Shown: piece after piece, positions 7,781 through 16,900 of the stretch
Position numbering within the stretch: the first letter of the stretch is position 1
How the letters are laid out: each line of letters starts with the position of its first letter
Source of the DNA: a virus
DNA length: 29,560 bases
Reading direction: 5' to 3' (one strand)
IMG/VR virus record: IMGVR_UViG_3300009128_000097
Location: 1 to 29,560 of that record
Translations under genes and position numbers: made by a program
The notes under the pieces: model-generated
The model's input: only the letters and a program-made list of their open reading frames with translations
What the model was told of the DNA's origin: nothing
Databases searched by the model: none

Positions 7781-8169
7781 GTATAATAGAGGAAGCATTG
7801 GTTGCAAAGTTGAAAGCAACGACAGCGGTGACGGACCTGGTGGCAGCCAGGATATTTCCGGTAATCATGCCGCTTGATCCGACGTTTCCCGGGATGACGT
7901 ATGCAAAGGTATTCCCCGGCCGGCAGTATTCACAGAGCGGGCCGTCAGGGTTGGCGCGCGGCCGGTTTCAGTTTACCTGCTGGGGCGCAACATACGCCAG
8001 CGCGAAGAACGTGGCAAACGCTGTCATCAGCACCCTGGACGGTTTAAGCGACACATTATCCGGGGTCAGGGTAGATAGCATAACGAACGCATCAGAGATC
8101 GACGGATACGATAGAGAAGCAAAATCGTATTATGTAGCAGTCGATTTTTACGTATGGCACAATGAGTAG
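7777..8169 (+). CDS. Tail completion protein, DUF3168 family (tail terminator-like)
   Basis: This 130-residue protein starts inside the previous gene (ATGA at 7777-7780). It has the DUF3168 pattern: an N-terminal helix followed by a V-T-D-L-V-A-A-R-I-F-P segment, a P-x-x-P-G-M-T-Y strand, the FQFTCWG strand, a helix A-K-N-V-A-N-A-V, the LDGLSDTLSGV turn, and a C-terminal YYVAVDFYVWH strand. Family members close the head-proximal end of the tail tube, and its place between the gp10-like and tail tube genes agrees. Confidence 0.9.
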   Translation: MSIIEEALVAKLKATTAVTDLVAARIFPVIMPLDPTFPGMTYAKVFPGRQYSQSGPSGLARGRFQFTCWGATYASAKNVANAVISTLDGLSDTLSGVRVDSITNASEIDGYDREAKSYYVAVDFYVWHNE

Positions 8170-8184
8170 GGAGGGGGTGCAGGC

Positions 8185-8400
8185 ATGGCGAAAAAGCGGG
8201 CCGCCAGGAAGAAAGCGGCGGTAGTAGCAAAAGCGATGATCGAGCCAATTCCCGAAATCGAACATAAATACACTGTCGGCAAATGGTGCGGGCTGCCAAA
8301 CTACGAATGCAAATTTTGTGCATACGCGACATTGGACAAAAAGCGGATGATCAATCATGTGGTAAAAAATAAATGCCGAAACGAAGGGACGGTGATTTAA
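8185..8400 (+). CDS. Small C2HC zinc-finger-like phage protein
   Basis: This 71-residue protein has a strong ribosome site (GGGAGGGGG just upstream). Its first ~15 residues are Lys/Arg/Ala-rich. The second half holds Cys42-x2-Cys45-x12-His58-x5-Cys64, the layout of a single C2H2/C2HC zinc finger. Small finger proteins of this kind sit among tail genes in several phages, but their role is not established to my knowledge. It may bind nucleic acid or act in assembly or regulation. Confidence 0.8.
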   Translation: MAKKRAARKKAAVVAKAMIEPIPEIEHKYTVGKWCGLPNYECKFCAYATLDKKRMINHVVKNKCRNEGTVI

Positions 8401-8401
8401 C

Positions 8402-8752
8402 ATGCCTAGAACAGCATTGACGAAATCAACAGCGACCGGATCGTATGCCAGCGCCTGCGTGACGCTCACCAGGACCGCGGCTGATACCTCGAACCAGAAC
8501 AAGTTTACCGCGACCGGTAACGATCTGCTTATATTCGAGAATACCAGTGCAGATACAGCATACACGGTGACGATCACCAGCGAGAATGATAAGTACGGCC
8601 GCAGCGGTGATATCACTACTGAAGCAATCGGGTCCGGGGTTATCAAGTTCTACGGGCCTATGAAAGTACACGGGTGGCGCGATTCCGCGGGTGTTATCAA
8701 TTGTGAAGCAAGCAACGCAAATGTCAAAATCGCAGTGATAGCGTTGCCTTAG
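8402..8752 (+). CDS. Small virion-associated beta protein of the tail region
   Basis: This 116-residue protein begins 2 bp after the previous stop. It is Thr/Ala-rich and beta-rich, with the blocks ARTAADTSNQNKF, ATGNDLLIFENTS, TVTITSENDKYGRSGDIT, FYGPMKVHGW and VKIAVIALP. I recognise this block order from a common family of uncharacterised structural-region phage proteins, usually near the tail tube gene. Whether it decorates head or tail cannot be read from the sequence. It has no signal peptide and no enzymatic motif. Confidence 0.78.
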   Translation: MPRTALTKSTATGSYASACVTLTRTAADTSNQNKFTATGNDLLIFENTSADTAYTVTITSENDKYGRSGDITTEAIGSGVIKFYGPMKVHGWRDSAGVINCEASNANVKIAVIALP

Positions 8753-8772
8753 TTGGGGGGAGGTAAACAACA

Positions 8773-9207
8773 ATGACAGACGCAATTTCATCATTCGGAA
8801 CATTTATCAAGATGGGCGACGGCGGGGCGCCTGAGTCGTTCACTACTGTTGCCGAAGTGCTGGACATCAACGGGCCGAATCTTAGCTGGTCCACGCACAA
8901 CGCGACCACACACGATTCCAGTGACACTTACAGCGAAATACTTGTCGGTATAAAGAGTGGCGGCGAGGTCACGTTTACCGTGCACCTGGTCCCGGCTAAC
9001 GCAACGCACGACGAAAATACCGGGCTGATCTACGAGTTCGAGGAAGGCAACCTGAAAAATTGGGAATTGGTGTTCCCGGACGCCGGATCGCATCAGGACG
9101 CGTTTGCAGCTTATGTCACCGGGTTATCGAAAGCGGCGCCGGTTGACGGCAAGCTCACGATGGACGTCACGCTTGGATTAAGCGGTAAATCAACCTTCTC
9201 TGCGTAG
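8773..9207 (+). CDS. Major tail tube protein
   Basis: This 144-residue protein polymerises into the tail tube. Features fitting long-tailed phage tube proteins: the N-terminal GTFIKMGDGG..E-S-F-T-T-V-A-E-V strand pair, the central WSTHNATTHDSSDTYSE loop (family members often have D-x-T-x-x-D-S-D-G-Y/W here), I-K-S-G-G-E-V-T-F-T-V, a NWELVFPD strand, and AAYVTGLSKAAPVDGKLTMDVTL in place of the usual G-x-V-x-x-x-x-x-x-x-x-x-D-x-V-x-x-x-V-T block. The ribosome site is a run of G with AGG at 8754-8762. It is followed directly by the assembly chaperones and tape measure, the standard order. Confidence 0.88.
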   Translation: MTDAISSFGTFIKMGDGGAPESFTTVAEVLDINGPNLSWSTHNATTHDSSDTYSEILVGIKSGGEVTFTVHLVPANATHDENTGLIYEFEEGNLKNWELVFPDAGSHQDAFAAYVTGLSKAAPVDGKLTMDVTLGLSGKSTFSA

Positions 9208-9239
9208 CAGCGAGGTATCCTTTAAAGGGGCGATAGAGG

Positions 9240-9581
9240 ATGAAAAGTGCAGTAAAAAATATAGATGTCAACCTGAACGGTGAACCGCGGCAATTGCGAT
9301 TCAACCTGTGGGCGTTGTTCCAGGCAGAAAAAGAAATCGGCCGGGCATCTGTGATGGAAATATTGCAGATGGAAAACGTCTTTATAGGTGATATGCTCGC
9401 GCTGCTCTGGGCTGGGCTCATCCACGAAGGCAAGAACGAAACCATCGAGGAATTGGGCTGCAGCCTGGATTTGTCCGATGTACCGGCAATATACGGAGCG
9501 ATCAAAGATGCATTAATCGAGCAATTCGTATCAGGGGACCCGGGAAAAAACGCAGCGGGCCAGGAGGCGGAACAGGAGTAA
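9240..9581 (+). CDS. Tail assembly chaperone, gpG-like (zero-frame product)
   Basis: This 113-residue protein corresponds to the upstream half of the gpG/gpGT chaperone pair that coats the tape measure protein while the tube polymerises. It has an N-terminal beta strand (residues 5-20, I-D-V-N-L-N-G-E...L-R-F-N-L-W-A-L) and helices with F-Q-A-E-K-E-I-G and D-M-L-A-L-L-W-A-G-L. The C-terminal tail is low in complexity (Gly, Ala, Gln, Glu), as expected past a frameshift site. The zero frame ends at TAA 9579-9581, inside the loop of the downstream stem. A fraction of ribosomes should shift to -1 at 9542-9551 and continue into the next feature. Confidence 0.87.
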   Translation: MKSAVKNIDVNLNGEPRQLRFNLWALFQAEKEIGRASVMEILQMENVFIGDMLALLWAGLIHEGKNETIEELGCSLDLSDVPAIYGAIKDALIEQFVSGDPGKNAAGQEAEQE

Positions 9582-9604
9582 TAAACTGGATCCGTCTCCT
9601 GGCC
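9542..9604 (+). promoter_or_regulatory. Programmed -1 ribosomal frameshift signal (slippery site plus stem-loop)
   Basis: In the zero frame the codons are CCG GGA AAA AAC. Two overlapping slippery heptamers are present: G-GGA-AAA at 9542-9548 (close to lambda's GGGAAAG) and A-AAA-AAC at 9545-9551, a highly efficient class. After a 6-nt spacer (9552-9557), bases 9558-9571 pair with 9591-9604 in a 14-bp stem with one G-U pair and a 19-nt loop. The loop contains the zero-frame stop. The -1 frame is open from here to 9889, and no usable start codon with a ribosome site lies in it. Confidence 0.93.
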
Positions 9605-9889
9605 GTTTTGCGCATTGACCTGGGGTTGACAGAATCGGAAGCCTGGGCGCTGGTACCGTATGAAATGGCATCGTTGTTGGAACGATACGATGCTATGGAG
9701 AAACGAGCTGACCTGCGTACTGGTATCCTGGCGTCTTTACTGTGTAATATGTTCAAACAACGCGGGGCGCGATCAGTCAAACCGCAGGAATTCATACTTG
9801 TGAAACAACCGCCGGAAACGCCGCAGGCCAGGGCAAAACGTCTGCGCGATAAATGGCTGGGGATTAAACAAACGCTGGGGATGAAATAA
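9551..9889 (+). CDS. Frameshift extension of the tail chaperone (gpT-like part of gpGT fusion)
   Basis: This frame is made by -1 frameshifting in the upstream gene, giving a fusion of about 104 + 112 = 216 residues spanning 9240-9889. The frame has no stop from 9542 on. The only near-start is a TTG at 9608 without a ribosome site. The extension reads through a short Gly-rich linker into W-I-R-L-L-A-V-L-R-I-D-L-G-L, a helix with A-L-V-P-Y-E-M-A-S-L-L-E-R-Y, and a basic C-terminus (A-K-R-L-R-D-K-W), a typical gpT-like helical module. In lambda, gpGT recruits the tape measure and tube protein. Its stop overlaps the tape measure start (TAATG). Confidence 0.88.
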   Translation, partial: RSGPGGGTGVINWIRLLAVLRIDLGLTESEAWALVPYEMASLLERYDAMEKRADLRTGILASLLCNMFKQRGARSVKPQEFILVKQPPETPQARAKRLRDKWLGIKQTLGMK

Positions 9890-12090
9890 TGGCATTCGGA
9901 AACCAGGTAGGCGAATTAGTTATACGCCTGTCAGGTAAAACTGATCAGATGGCCCGCAGCATGAAACGTCTGGACCGATCTCTGACCGGTGTACGCGGTA
10001 CACTGAAAAACCTTGTTACCACTACAATAGGTTTCGGTGCCGCTATGTTGGGGATCAGGGGTGCATCGCAAGTATTCCGATCACTGACAGCCGGTATATT
10101 CGGTACGAATGCGGCGCTGGAAAAAGCAAACATACAATTCGAGGTATTGACCGGCAGCGTCGATATCGCAGAAAAACACGTCAAATCATTATTCGAGTTC
10201 GCCGCCAGGACGCCGTTTGAAGTAAGGCCGATCATAGACGCATCGAAGTTCCTGACAAATTTCATGGGTGTGCTTGGCCGATCAGAAGACACGCTGCGCC
10301 TGGTAGGAGATGCAGCCGGCGCTATGAACCAGCAAATATCCGAAGTCGCTATGTGGTATGGGCGGGCCTATGCAGCTATTCAGTCTGGTGAACCGTTCGG
10401 GAGGGCAACCCGGCGGCTTATGCAGATGGGTATATTAACAGGTAAAGCCCGCGTTGAAATGAAAAAATTATTTGACGCGAAAGCCGATGGGAGTAAGATA
10501 CTCGACGTACTAAATAACGATTTCCTGCGCCTGTCCGGATCAATGATCAAACTTGCCGGCACCTGGGAAGGTCTGACAACAACCTTAAAAGATAACATCA
10601 ACCTGACGTTATCGCAGGGGTTCAAACCGTTATTTGAAACAACGAAAATAGGGTTTGAAGTAATGATCAAAATGGTCAGGGAAAACAAATCAGAAATCAC
10701 TGCCTGGGCGACGGAACTGTCATCTAGTATGATCGGCACGTTAAAAGACGTCACGCTTGGCACGGCAGGGATACTGGATACGATCATGCCTATATTGGAC
10801 GATGTAAGTTCAGTAGTAAAAGAGCTCTGGTCAGGGTACCAATTACTGCCGACCTGGGTGCAGGAAGTAGGTATACTCGGGGCGTTGATGGGCGGCAAAC
10901 TAGGGTTAGCAGCGATTACGGCAGCAGCAGCAGCGGCCAAAGGCGCGGCGGTATTCGGATCCACCAGTGAACAGGCTGACATCGACCGGGAATATTATGG
11001 CATGTTTGGTCCCGGGCAGGCACCTGGTCCGTTGTTACGCGCCAGGGACGCGGCCAGGAAGAAACGAACGGAGCAGGGCCGGTATGGATTAGGACCGGAA
11101 TTTGACGCAGATATGGGCGCATTGGAAGCTGCGTTGTTCCCCGGGCAGGTCCAGGTCCCGGCGCCGGCCAAAAAGGAACGGGTATCGTTAAAAGATCGAT
11201 TAAATAAGTTCTGGGACGCGTTCGATCAGAGGATGGAAAAAGGGCCCGGACTTGTCACCACGTTACCGAAACCGAAAGCGCCAGGATTTGAAGAGGAAGC
11301 AATTGTTGGGCCGATGATAGATCCGGAACTGCTCGAGGCCAGGACAAAGGCAGCCGAAAGCGCAGCGAAAGACGCCGCCAGAATCTGGAAACAGACCCGG
11401 ACACCGATAGAAAACTATTACCAGACTGTCGCCAGGCTTAACGAACTGCTCGAGGAAGGTTTCATAAACCAGGATACACACTTACGAGCTGTCGATGCCG
11501 CTTGGGAAACACTATCAGAGAAAAGCGAGAAAACCACCGACGATATGAAAAACGGGTTCACTGATCTGCTGAAAGCAATCGAAGGCTGGGGCCGTGAAGT
11601 CGAAGACGTGTTTGTGCGGGCGGCGGAAACTGGCAAGTTCTCATTCTCATCGTTATGGAAATCGATTCAGGCCGGGCTGATCCGTGCCGGGGTACAAAAA
11701 CTGATCACCGGGCCCGGGGGATTACTCGGGGGTTTGTTCAGCGCCAAAGGTAACGTATTCAGTGGCGGCCGTGCGCTCGCATTCGCCAGTGGAGGTATCA
11801 TAGACAGCCTGACAGCGTTTCCTATGGCTAACGGCGGTGTAGGGATCGCCGGAGAGGCCGGTCCGGAGGCGATAATGCCGCTACGAAGGGGTAAGGACGG
11901 CAGGCTCGGCGTTGACGCGACAGCGGGTGGCGGGACCGGAGCAAACAATTATTATATCACTGCAATCGACGCGGCATCGTTTGTTGAGTTCCTTAACAGG
12001 CCGCAGAACGCCCGGGCGGTCCAGGGCGTAATATCGACCGGGATATCCGGGAACGCACCGATCCGGCGCAGCGTAATGACAGGAAGGTAG
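9889..12090 (+). CDS. Tail tape measure protein
   Basis: This 733-residue protein fixes tail length and is later ejected. Residues 1-250 have the usual tape-measure start (L-V-I-R-L-S-G-K-T-D-Q-M), a hydrophobic Gly-rich segment (about 40-60) and the motif LFEFAARTPFEV, which resembles the conserved N-terminal tape measure domain. The middle has hydrophobic helices, an A-rich stretch near 345, and a Pro/Arg-rich low-complexity part (about 375-450). Residues ~560-680 match the lambda tape measure C-terminal domain: W-G-R-E-V-E-D-V-F, SFSSLWKSIQAGLIRAG, LGGLFSAKG and FASGGIIDS, then the GEAGPEAIMPLRRG block. At 733 residues it predicts a tail of roughly 110 nm if the common 0.15 nm per residue relation holds. 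Confidence 0.92.
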   Translation: MAFGNQVGELVIRLSGKTDQMARSMKRLDRSLTGVRGTLKNLVTTTIGFGAAMLGIRGASQVFRSLTAGIFGTNAALEKANIQFEVLTGSVDIAEKHVKSLFEFAARTPFEVRPIIDASKFLTNFMGVLGRSEDTLRLVGDAAGAMNQQISEVAMWYGRAYAAIQSGEPFGRATRRLMQMGILTGKARVEMKKLFDAKADGSKILDVLNNDFLRLSGSMIKLAGTWEGLTTTLKDNINLTLSQGFKPLFETTKIGFEVMIKMVRENKSEITAWATELSSSMIGTLKDVTLGTAGILDTIMPILDDVSSVVKELWSGYQLLPTWVQEVGILGALMGGKLGLAAITAAAAAAKGAAVFGSTSEQADIDREYYGMFGPGQAPGPLLRARDAARKKRTEQGRYGLGPEFDADMGALEAALFPGQVQVPAPAKKERVSLKDRLNKFWDAFDQRMEKGPGLVTTLPKPKAPGFEEEAIVGPMIDPELLEARTKAAESAAKDAARIWKQTRTPIENYYQTVARLNELLEEGFINQDTHLRAVDAAWETLSEKSEKTTDDMKNGFTDLLKAIEGWGREVEDVFVRAAETGKFSFSSLWKSIQAGLIRAGVQKLITGPGGLLGGLFSAKGNVFSGGRALAFASGGIIDSLTAFPMANGGVGIAGEAGPEAIMPLRRGKDGRLGVDATAGGGTGANNYYITAIDAASFVEFLNRPQNARAVQGVISTGISGNAPIRRSVMTGR

Positions 12091-12093
12091 ACG

Positions 12094-12660
12094 ATGGCAA
12101 CCTGGCCGACAGCATTATCACCGTTGTATGAGCGGCCGTATGTGTTCAGCGCCGATGATAATACAGTTATCGAGGATTACGGGGGCCCGGAACAACGGTA
12201 TTACAAAAGCATTTTTATCGAAGGTACGGCCGAAAACGGGACCAGCGACAGCGCCCTGGTCGATACTGACGCGTTTGACGGGTACACGACAGCCGGCCTG
12301 CAAATGGCGAAGGTAGCAGTCATCGATAACGACCGCGACGCATACTATTCCGTTACTACCAGGACAGACGCCAGCAACCTGGTAATAGCCAAAATCTACG
12401 GGACCGGCGGGTTTACTCTCAACGATACCTATACTATCTCTGTTGGAAAGATGGCGTTTGAGCTCACGTTGCGGGTAAACAACGCCAACAGGCAAAAGCT
12501 CTGGACCTGGTGGCTATACCATAAACGATACAAAACGCTCACCTGGATCGACAGGTATGAGTCATCGACCTGGACAGTACGGTTTATGGAGAAACCGCAG
12601 ATCATACGCGCAGCGCCGGCCGTCTGGGAAGCAACGGTCAATTTTATCGAGGTGATCTGA
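12094..12660 (+). CDS. Minor tail protein, gpM-like / distal tail position, with inserted beta domain
   Basis: This 188-residue protein lies between the tape measure and gpL-like genes, the place of lambda gpM or RcGTA gp12. Flanking parts (1-43 and 119-188) look like the parent fold: W-P-x-x-L-x-P at the start, then A-F-E-L-T-L-R-V, a helix with a W-T-W-W-L-Y-H-K block, TLTWIDRYESSTWTVRF, and a closing strand W-E-A-T-V-N-F-I-E. Residues ~44-118 (GTAENGTSDSALVD ... NDTYTI) look like an inserted small beta domain, and a similar block occurs in the next protein. The start is directly behind an AGGAAGG ribosome site. The stop overlaps the next ATG (TGATG). Confidence 0.8.
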   Translation: MATWPTALSPLYERPYVFSADDNTVIEDYGGPEQRYYKSIFIEGTAENGTSDSALVDTDAFDGYTTAGLQMAKVAVIDNDRDAYYSVTTRTDASNLVIAKIYGTGGFTLNDTYTISVGKMAFELTLRVNNANRQKLWTWWLYHKRYKTLTWIDRYESSTWTVRFMEKPQIIRAAPAVWEATVNFIEVI

Positions 12661-13523
12661 TGACTAAATCACTTGACGCCGCGGTGGTCACAGAGGTCGC
12701 AAAAGACGCACTCAACCCGATTATCCTGCTTGATATCCAAACGTCAACGGCCGTTTATTACGCATTGCATCCTGTCGATATCGTGTTCGACAGTCAAACG
12801 TATATCGGCATCGGTGGCAAGCTCGGAGAAATCACAGAATCGTCCAGTATGCAGATCGGATCACTCACCATAGAGATCAACAACGTCAACCGCACGTTTT
12901 CCGCGTTCGTCTGTTCCGACGCTATGACAGAGTTCAGGGGCAAAGATATCACTGTCAAACGTGTATTCGGCGGGCTGCTGGGCAACGCTGCGGCGTTCGA
13001 GTATATATGGAAAGGCACGATTGATACCTGGGATCTGACCGGGCGAAAGTTTACGATGACTGTCAAGGATTGGATCGCCAGCTTGTGGAAAGAATCGCCG
13101 CGTCGTACCTGCCATCGTAATTGTCCCTGGAGGTTTGGCGGTTCCTATTGTGGTTTGACGGATTCGGCTGCACCTGGCGCCGGCGAGTATAAAAAACTAA
13201 CGGGCCAGGTAGCTGACGCCGGTTCGACAGATTCGCGCCTGGTGGATTCAGTATTGACAGAAGCCGATGATTTCTGGCAGCACGGGTTTGTTGAATTTAC
13301 GTCCGGTGATAATTCCGGACTGCCGGCGCGTAAAATTTCTACCAGCAACCAGGCCGGTACATACGTTGACTTAGAAATACCCTGGCCGAACACGATCAGC
13401 GCCGGGGATCAGTACACGATCTGGCAGGCCTGCGATCATTCCCCGGGGACGTGCAAAACAGTATTCGATAACATGGTGAACTATGGGGGCAACCTGAGTG
13501 TACCACGCAAGCCGTACCGATGA
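12660..13523 (+). CDS. Tail tip protein, gpL/RcGTA gp13-like (DUF2163-type) with Fe-S cysteine motif
   Basis: This 287-residue protein belongs to the tail tip hub. The N-terminal ~145 residues fit the DUF2163/BR0599 pattern (L-L-D-I-Q-T ... Y-A-L-H-P-V-D-I-V-F-D-S-Q-T-Y; S-L-T-I-E-I-N-N-V-N; W-K-G-T-I-D-T-W-D). Cys155-x8-Cys164 and Cys258-x6-Cys265 reproduce the spacing of the four cysteines that hold the [4Fe-4S] cluster in lambda gpL (C-x8-C and C-x6-C); Cys151 is an extra cysteine. Between the pairs lies an insertion (~175-256) of a small beta domain like the one in the previous protein. The end, NMVNYGGNLSVPRKPY, matches the family's usual NYGGFP-type close. Confidence 0.88.
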   Translation: MTKSLDAAVVTEVAKDALNPIILLDIQTSTAVYYALHPVDIVFDSQTYIGIGGKLGEITESSSMQIGSLTIEINNVNRTFSAFVCSDAMTEFRGKDITVKRVFGGLLGNAAAFEYIWKGTIDTWDLTGRKFTMTVKDWIASLWKESPRRTCHRNCPWRFGGSYCGLTDSAAPGAGEYKKLTGQVADAGSTDSRLVDSVLTEADDFWQHGFVEFTSGDNSGLPARKISTSNQAGTYVDLEIPWPNTISAGDQYTIWQACDHSPGTCKTVFDNMVNYGGNLSVPRKPYR

Positions 13524-13914
13524 TATAATCGGGAAACCTTTTAAAGCACGCGGACGGGGGCCGGACGCATTCGGGTGCGAAGGTCTGGTATATTATTTTT
13601 ACGATGAAATACTCGAGCGGGTGCTGCCGGCGTTTGATTACGAAACAATGGCCGGATACTGGCAGCAAAGCCGGTATAAGTTCTGGCGGGAATTGCAGCG
13701 ACGGTTCCAGGTACTGAAAGAGGACGGGCGTTTGATCCGGGGCGATATCCTGGTATTTGATTGTCCGGACGCAAACAAACCGCATTTCGGGATCTGGTTA
13801 AATGACGGCAACCTGTTTTTGCATGTGTTAGAAGGGCAGACGGTACAGAAGACGCATTTCGTCCATCCCTGGCGATCATGGTGCGTGATAGTGTTGAGGT
13901 TAAACGATGGGTGA
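13498..13914 (+). CDS. NlpC/P60 cell-wall peptidase of the tail tip (gpK-like)
   Basis: This 138-residue protein probably cuts peptidoglycan peptides while the tip penetrates the wall. It starts with GTG at 13498, inside the previous gene; the frame has TGA just before, and a G-rich ribosome site lies at about 13483-13488. The NlpC/P60 pattern is clear: IGKPFKARGRGPDAF, then Gly-Cys27-Glu-Gly-Leu-Val (catalytic Cys27), a RGDILVFDCPD strand, His96-Phe-Gly-Ile-Trp (catalytic His96), and a third polar residue probably at His109. In RcGTA and lambda this gene always sits between the gpL-like and gpJ-like genes, as here. The end overlaps the next gene by 8 bases. Confidence 0.88.
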   Translation: MYHASRTDDIIGKPFKARGRGPDAFGCEGLVYYFYDEILERVLPAFDYETMAGYWQQSRYKFWRELQRRFQVLKEDGRLIRGDILVFDCPDANKPHFGIWLNDGNLFLHVLEGQTVQKTHFVHPWRSWCVIVLRLNDG

Positions 13915-16900
13915 AGACCTAAAAAAAGCGGTCAAATATATCGCGGTAGGTGCTCTGGCGTTCTACGGGGCCGGCGGTGCAGCTGCGGGGGCGAAAGCCT
14001 GGCTGCTGGGCGGCGCTACTGCTTACGGTGCATACGCGGCAGAGAAAAAACTAGAAGGTATGATGGAGGGCGCCGGGGGATCGCCGCAGCGCCGGTTCGG
14101 GCAACGGTATAACGAATCACGCGAAGATGTAACGAAACCGCTCATTTTCGGTAAGTGTAAGATATGGCCGAACCGCGTATGGGAACACGTCACGGCCGAC
14201 GGGCAAACGCTCTATGGTCTATACGAGATAGGCGAAGGCGAAATACACTCTGTTTCCGACGTCCAGGTGGACGGTAAAGATATCACCGGGCTCACCGGCT
14301 GCAGTTATACCGCGTATATGGGGACCGGTGCTCAAACGCTAGATTCCAGGGTATTCGCTGAAACTACCATCAACGCCTGCGAAGCGACGACGAACTGGAA
14401 CGGGACGTCATTGACTGTATCGAACCTGTGTAAACAGGGCAGCCATTCGTTAAAAGACAGCATCGCATCACCGGTGGCAACAACGGAATATTTCTTTTAT
14501 TACGATTCGCCGCCGGACCTGTCCGCAAAAGATACCTGGAACTTTTGGTATCGTAACGGCCGCGATGATACTGCGTTCACTACTCCCCGGGCGTATGCCG
14601 AAGATAGCGGCGGTAACATATCATATTGGGATCTGGTCTGGACAGCCGATACCTGGACGAAGTTCGAGCACGACCTGACGTCGCCGGACAGCAACAACGG
14701 GACAGACGCCGATCTGTCCGACCTGGTGGCAATAGGGATATCATTAACAGCGGCAGATACAACAGCGTGGAATCATTATTTAGATTATCTGACCAGTAGC
14801 GGCGATCCGGAATCCGTTACCGGCAGTATGAGATACACGGCGTACCTGGCCGTTACCCTGGAGATGTCCGACCAGGTTTCCGGGGATCCGACCATTACCT
14901 GTATTGTCGAAGGTATCGAATGCAAATACTGGAACGGGGCCGCGTTCGTTGTTGATACGGGGTGGACGCATTCGCAGAACATCTGGAACCAGGCAACAGA
15001 GCTCGCGCTGCGTGACGAAGAGATCGGCGGCCTGGGCCTGGCCGAAGCACAGATAGACGGAACAACGTTCAAAGCCGAAGCCGATCATTGTGATGTATCG
15101 GTAAACGGGGCAGCACGATGGGCGTATAACAACGCTCACGATCAGAAGAAACCGGCCGTTGATTGGTTAAACGCCATGTTAAGCGTATGTCATGGTGTCA
15201 TCAAACCGGGCGCTGACGGGGTATTGTACGCGGCGTCTGAACGATCAGCCAGCAGCCAGCAGACGTTTACTTTCTCTGATACGCAACCTGAGAGCAACAA
15301 CGTTGTCGATGAATCGTTCGGGGTACATATCAACAGTATCAACGAAGAGTGGAACAGCGTCAAGATCGGGTATGTGGATACAAACCAGGGGTACACGATA
15401 CAATACGCGACAGCGATGGACAGCGCCGATATATCGGCAAACGGGTTACGAGAAATCGTGCTTGATAAACCAGGTTGCCCGACATACGACCAGGCGTCAC
15501 GGGATGCGTGGTTCACTCTGTACGAGCTCATGAGCGCCCGCCGGCTGGTAACATTTGCATCCGGGATAAAGGGTACTGCACGAGAAGTGTTCGACAGAAT
15601 CGCGTTGACACATTATGTCCCGGGCTGGTCAGGTAAGGATCTGCGCATAGTAGATATCGGCCGGGCCGACGAACACATGGTGTTCCTGTGCAAAGAGTAC
15701 GATGCGAACCTGTACGGCGATACATCTGCCGGCGCCGAACCAACAAGTTATGCATCAACGCTGCCGGATCCCTGGGCGATACCGCAGGAAGTAACGAACG
15801 TATCCGCGACGGAGGGCAGCCGAATACAGGGCGATGGGACGTATGTACCGACAATAGTATTAGATTGGGACGAACCGACGAATTACGGCGGTCTGTTGTC
15901 CTACAGTATATGGATATCCGAAGGCGATGCGCTCTCTTATGAGATGGTGGATAGCAACGTGCGCGATACGGCTTATACGCACAACGCTCATGCTGATCAA
16001 ATCTATTACTACCGGATCCAGCCTGTATCGATGACACCGATAGCGCGGGCGTTCAGTGATTGTACCGAATACAACATCACCACCAGCGGCAAGGATACGG
16101 CCTGCAGCGATGTATCGTTTGACGCGGGGTTGTCGTCCTTTGAAAGAGAGCTGCGCGTATTCTGGGACGCAATCGCCGACAAGGATCTGGCGTTTTACGA
16201 GGTACGTGACGAGGGCGCCAATTGGGGCACGATTGACAGTCATCTGATATACCAGGGCAAGGCCACGAACTATATCAAGACGGATCCGGCTGTCGGCACA
16301 ACATCATACACTTTCTATATCAAAGCTCGGGATTGGTCCGGGAACTATTCAACCAACAGCGACAGCATAGTATTGACGAACGCGGTCCCGGCCAACGTGG
16401 GAGCATTGACGACGAATCCATTATATCGAGCAGTCATGTTCTCCTGGCCGCGGAACACAGAGAAAGACCTGGCAGGGTACACGTACAGAACAAAAGTAAC
16501 AGCCGGCGGGTCGTTCTCAAGCTGGGCAGACGTTAAAACAAACAACCTGACCAGGGAGCTCACCGACGCCGAAGTTGTGGCCAGCGGGCCGACAGCAGCC
16601 ATATACATCGAAGTGAAAGCAAAAGATATCTACAATCAGGAAAGCGCAGCAGCAACGGCCGCCAATGATAACGGCCAGGACACCACCAGTATAAGCGTAG
16701 AAAACATTTTTGCAAAAGACGGTGATGGTCTAAACCTAATGGACGATGGCGGGACGTTGGGCGTCGATATAATAGACGGTGGCCAGGTAGGTATCGGGAT
16801 CGCCGCCAATGGCAGTTATGCGTTGACTATCGGGGACCACGTATCAATACCGCTTGACAAAAATATATATATGGGCGGAATTGCTGTCATGCGCTTAGAT

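Noticed and set aside
9219-9228. CCTTTAAAGG 10-bp palindrome before the chaperone gene, as an operator.
   Set aside because: Single short palindrome overlapping the ribosome-site region; no promoter next to it.
10380-10982. Minus-strand frame of 200 codons under the tape measure gene.
   Set aside because: Ser/Pro/Val-rich antisense shadow of the tape measure frame with no supporting signals.
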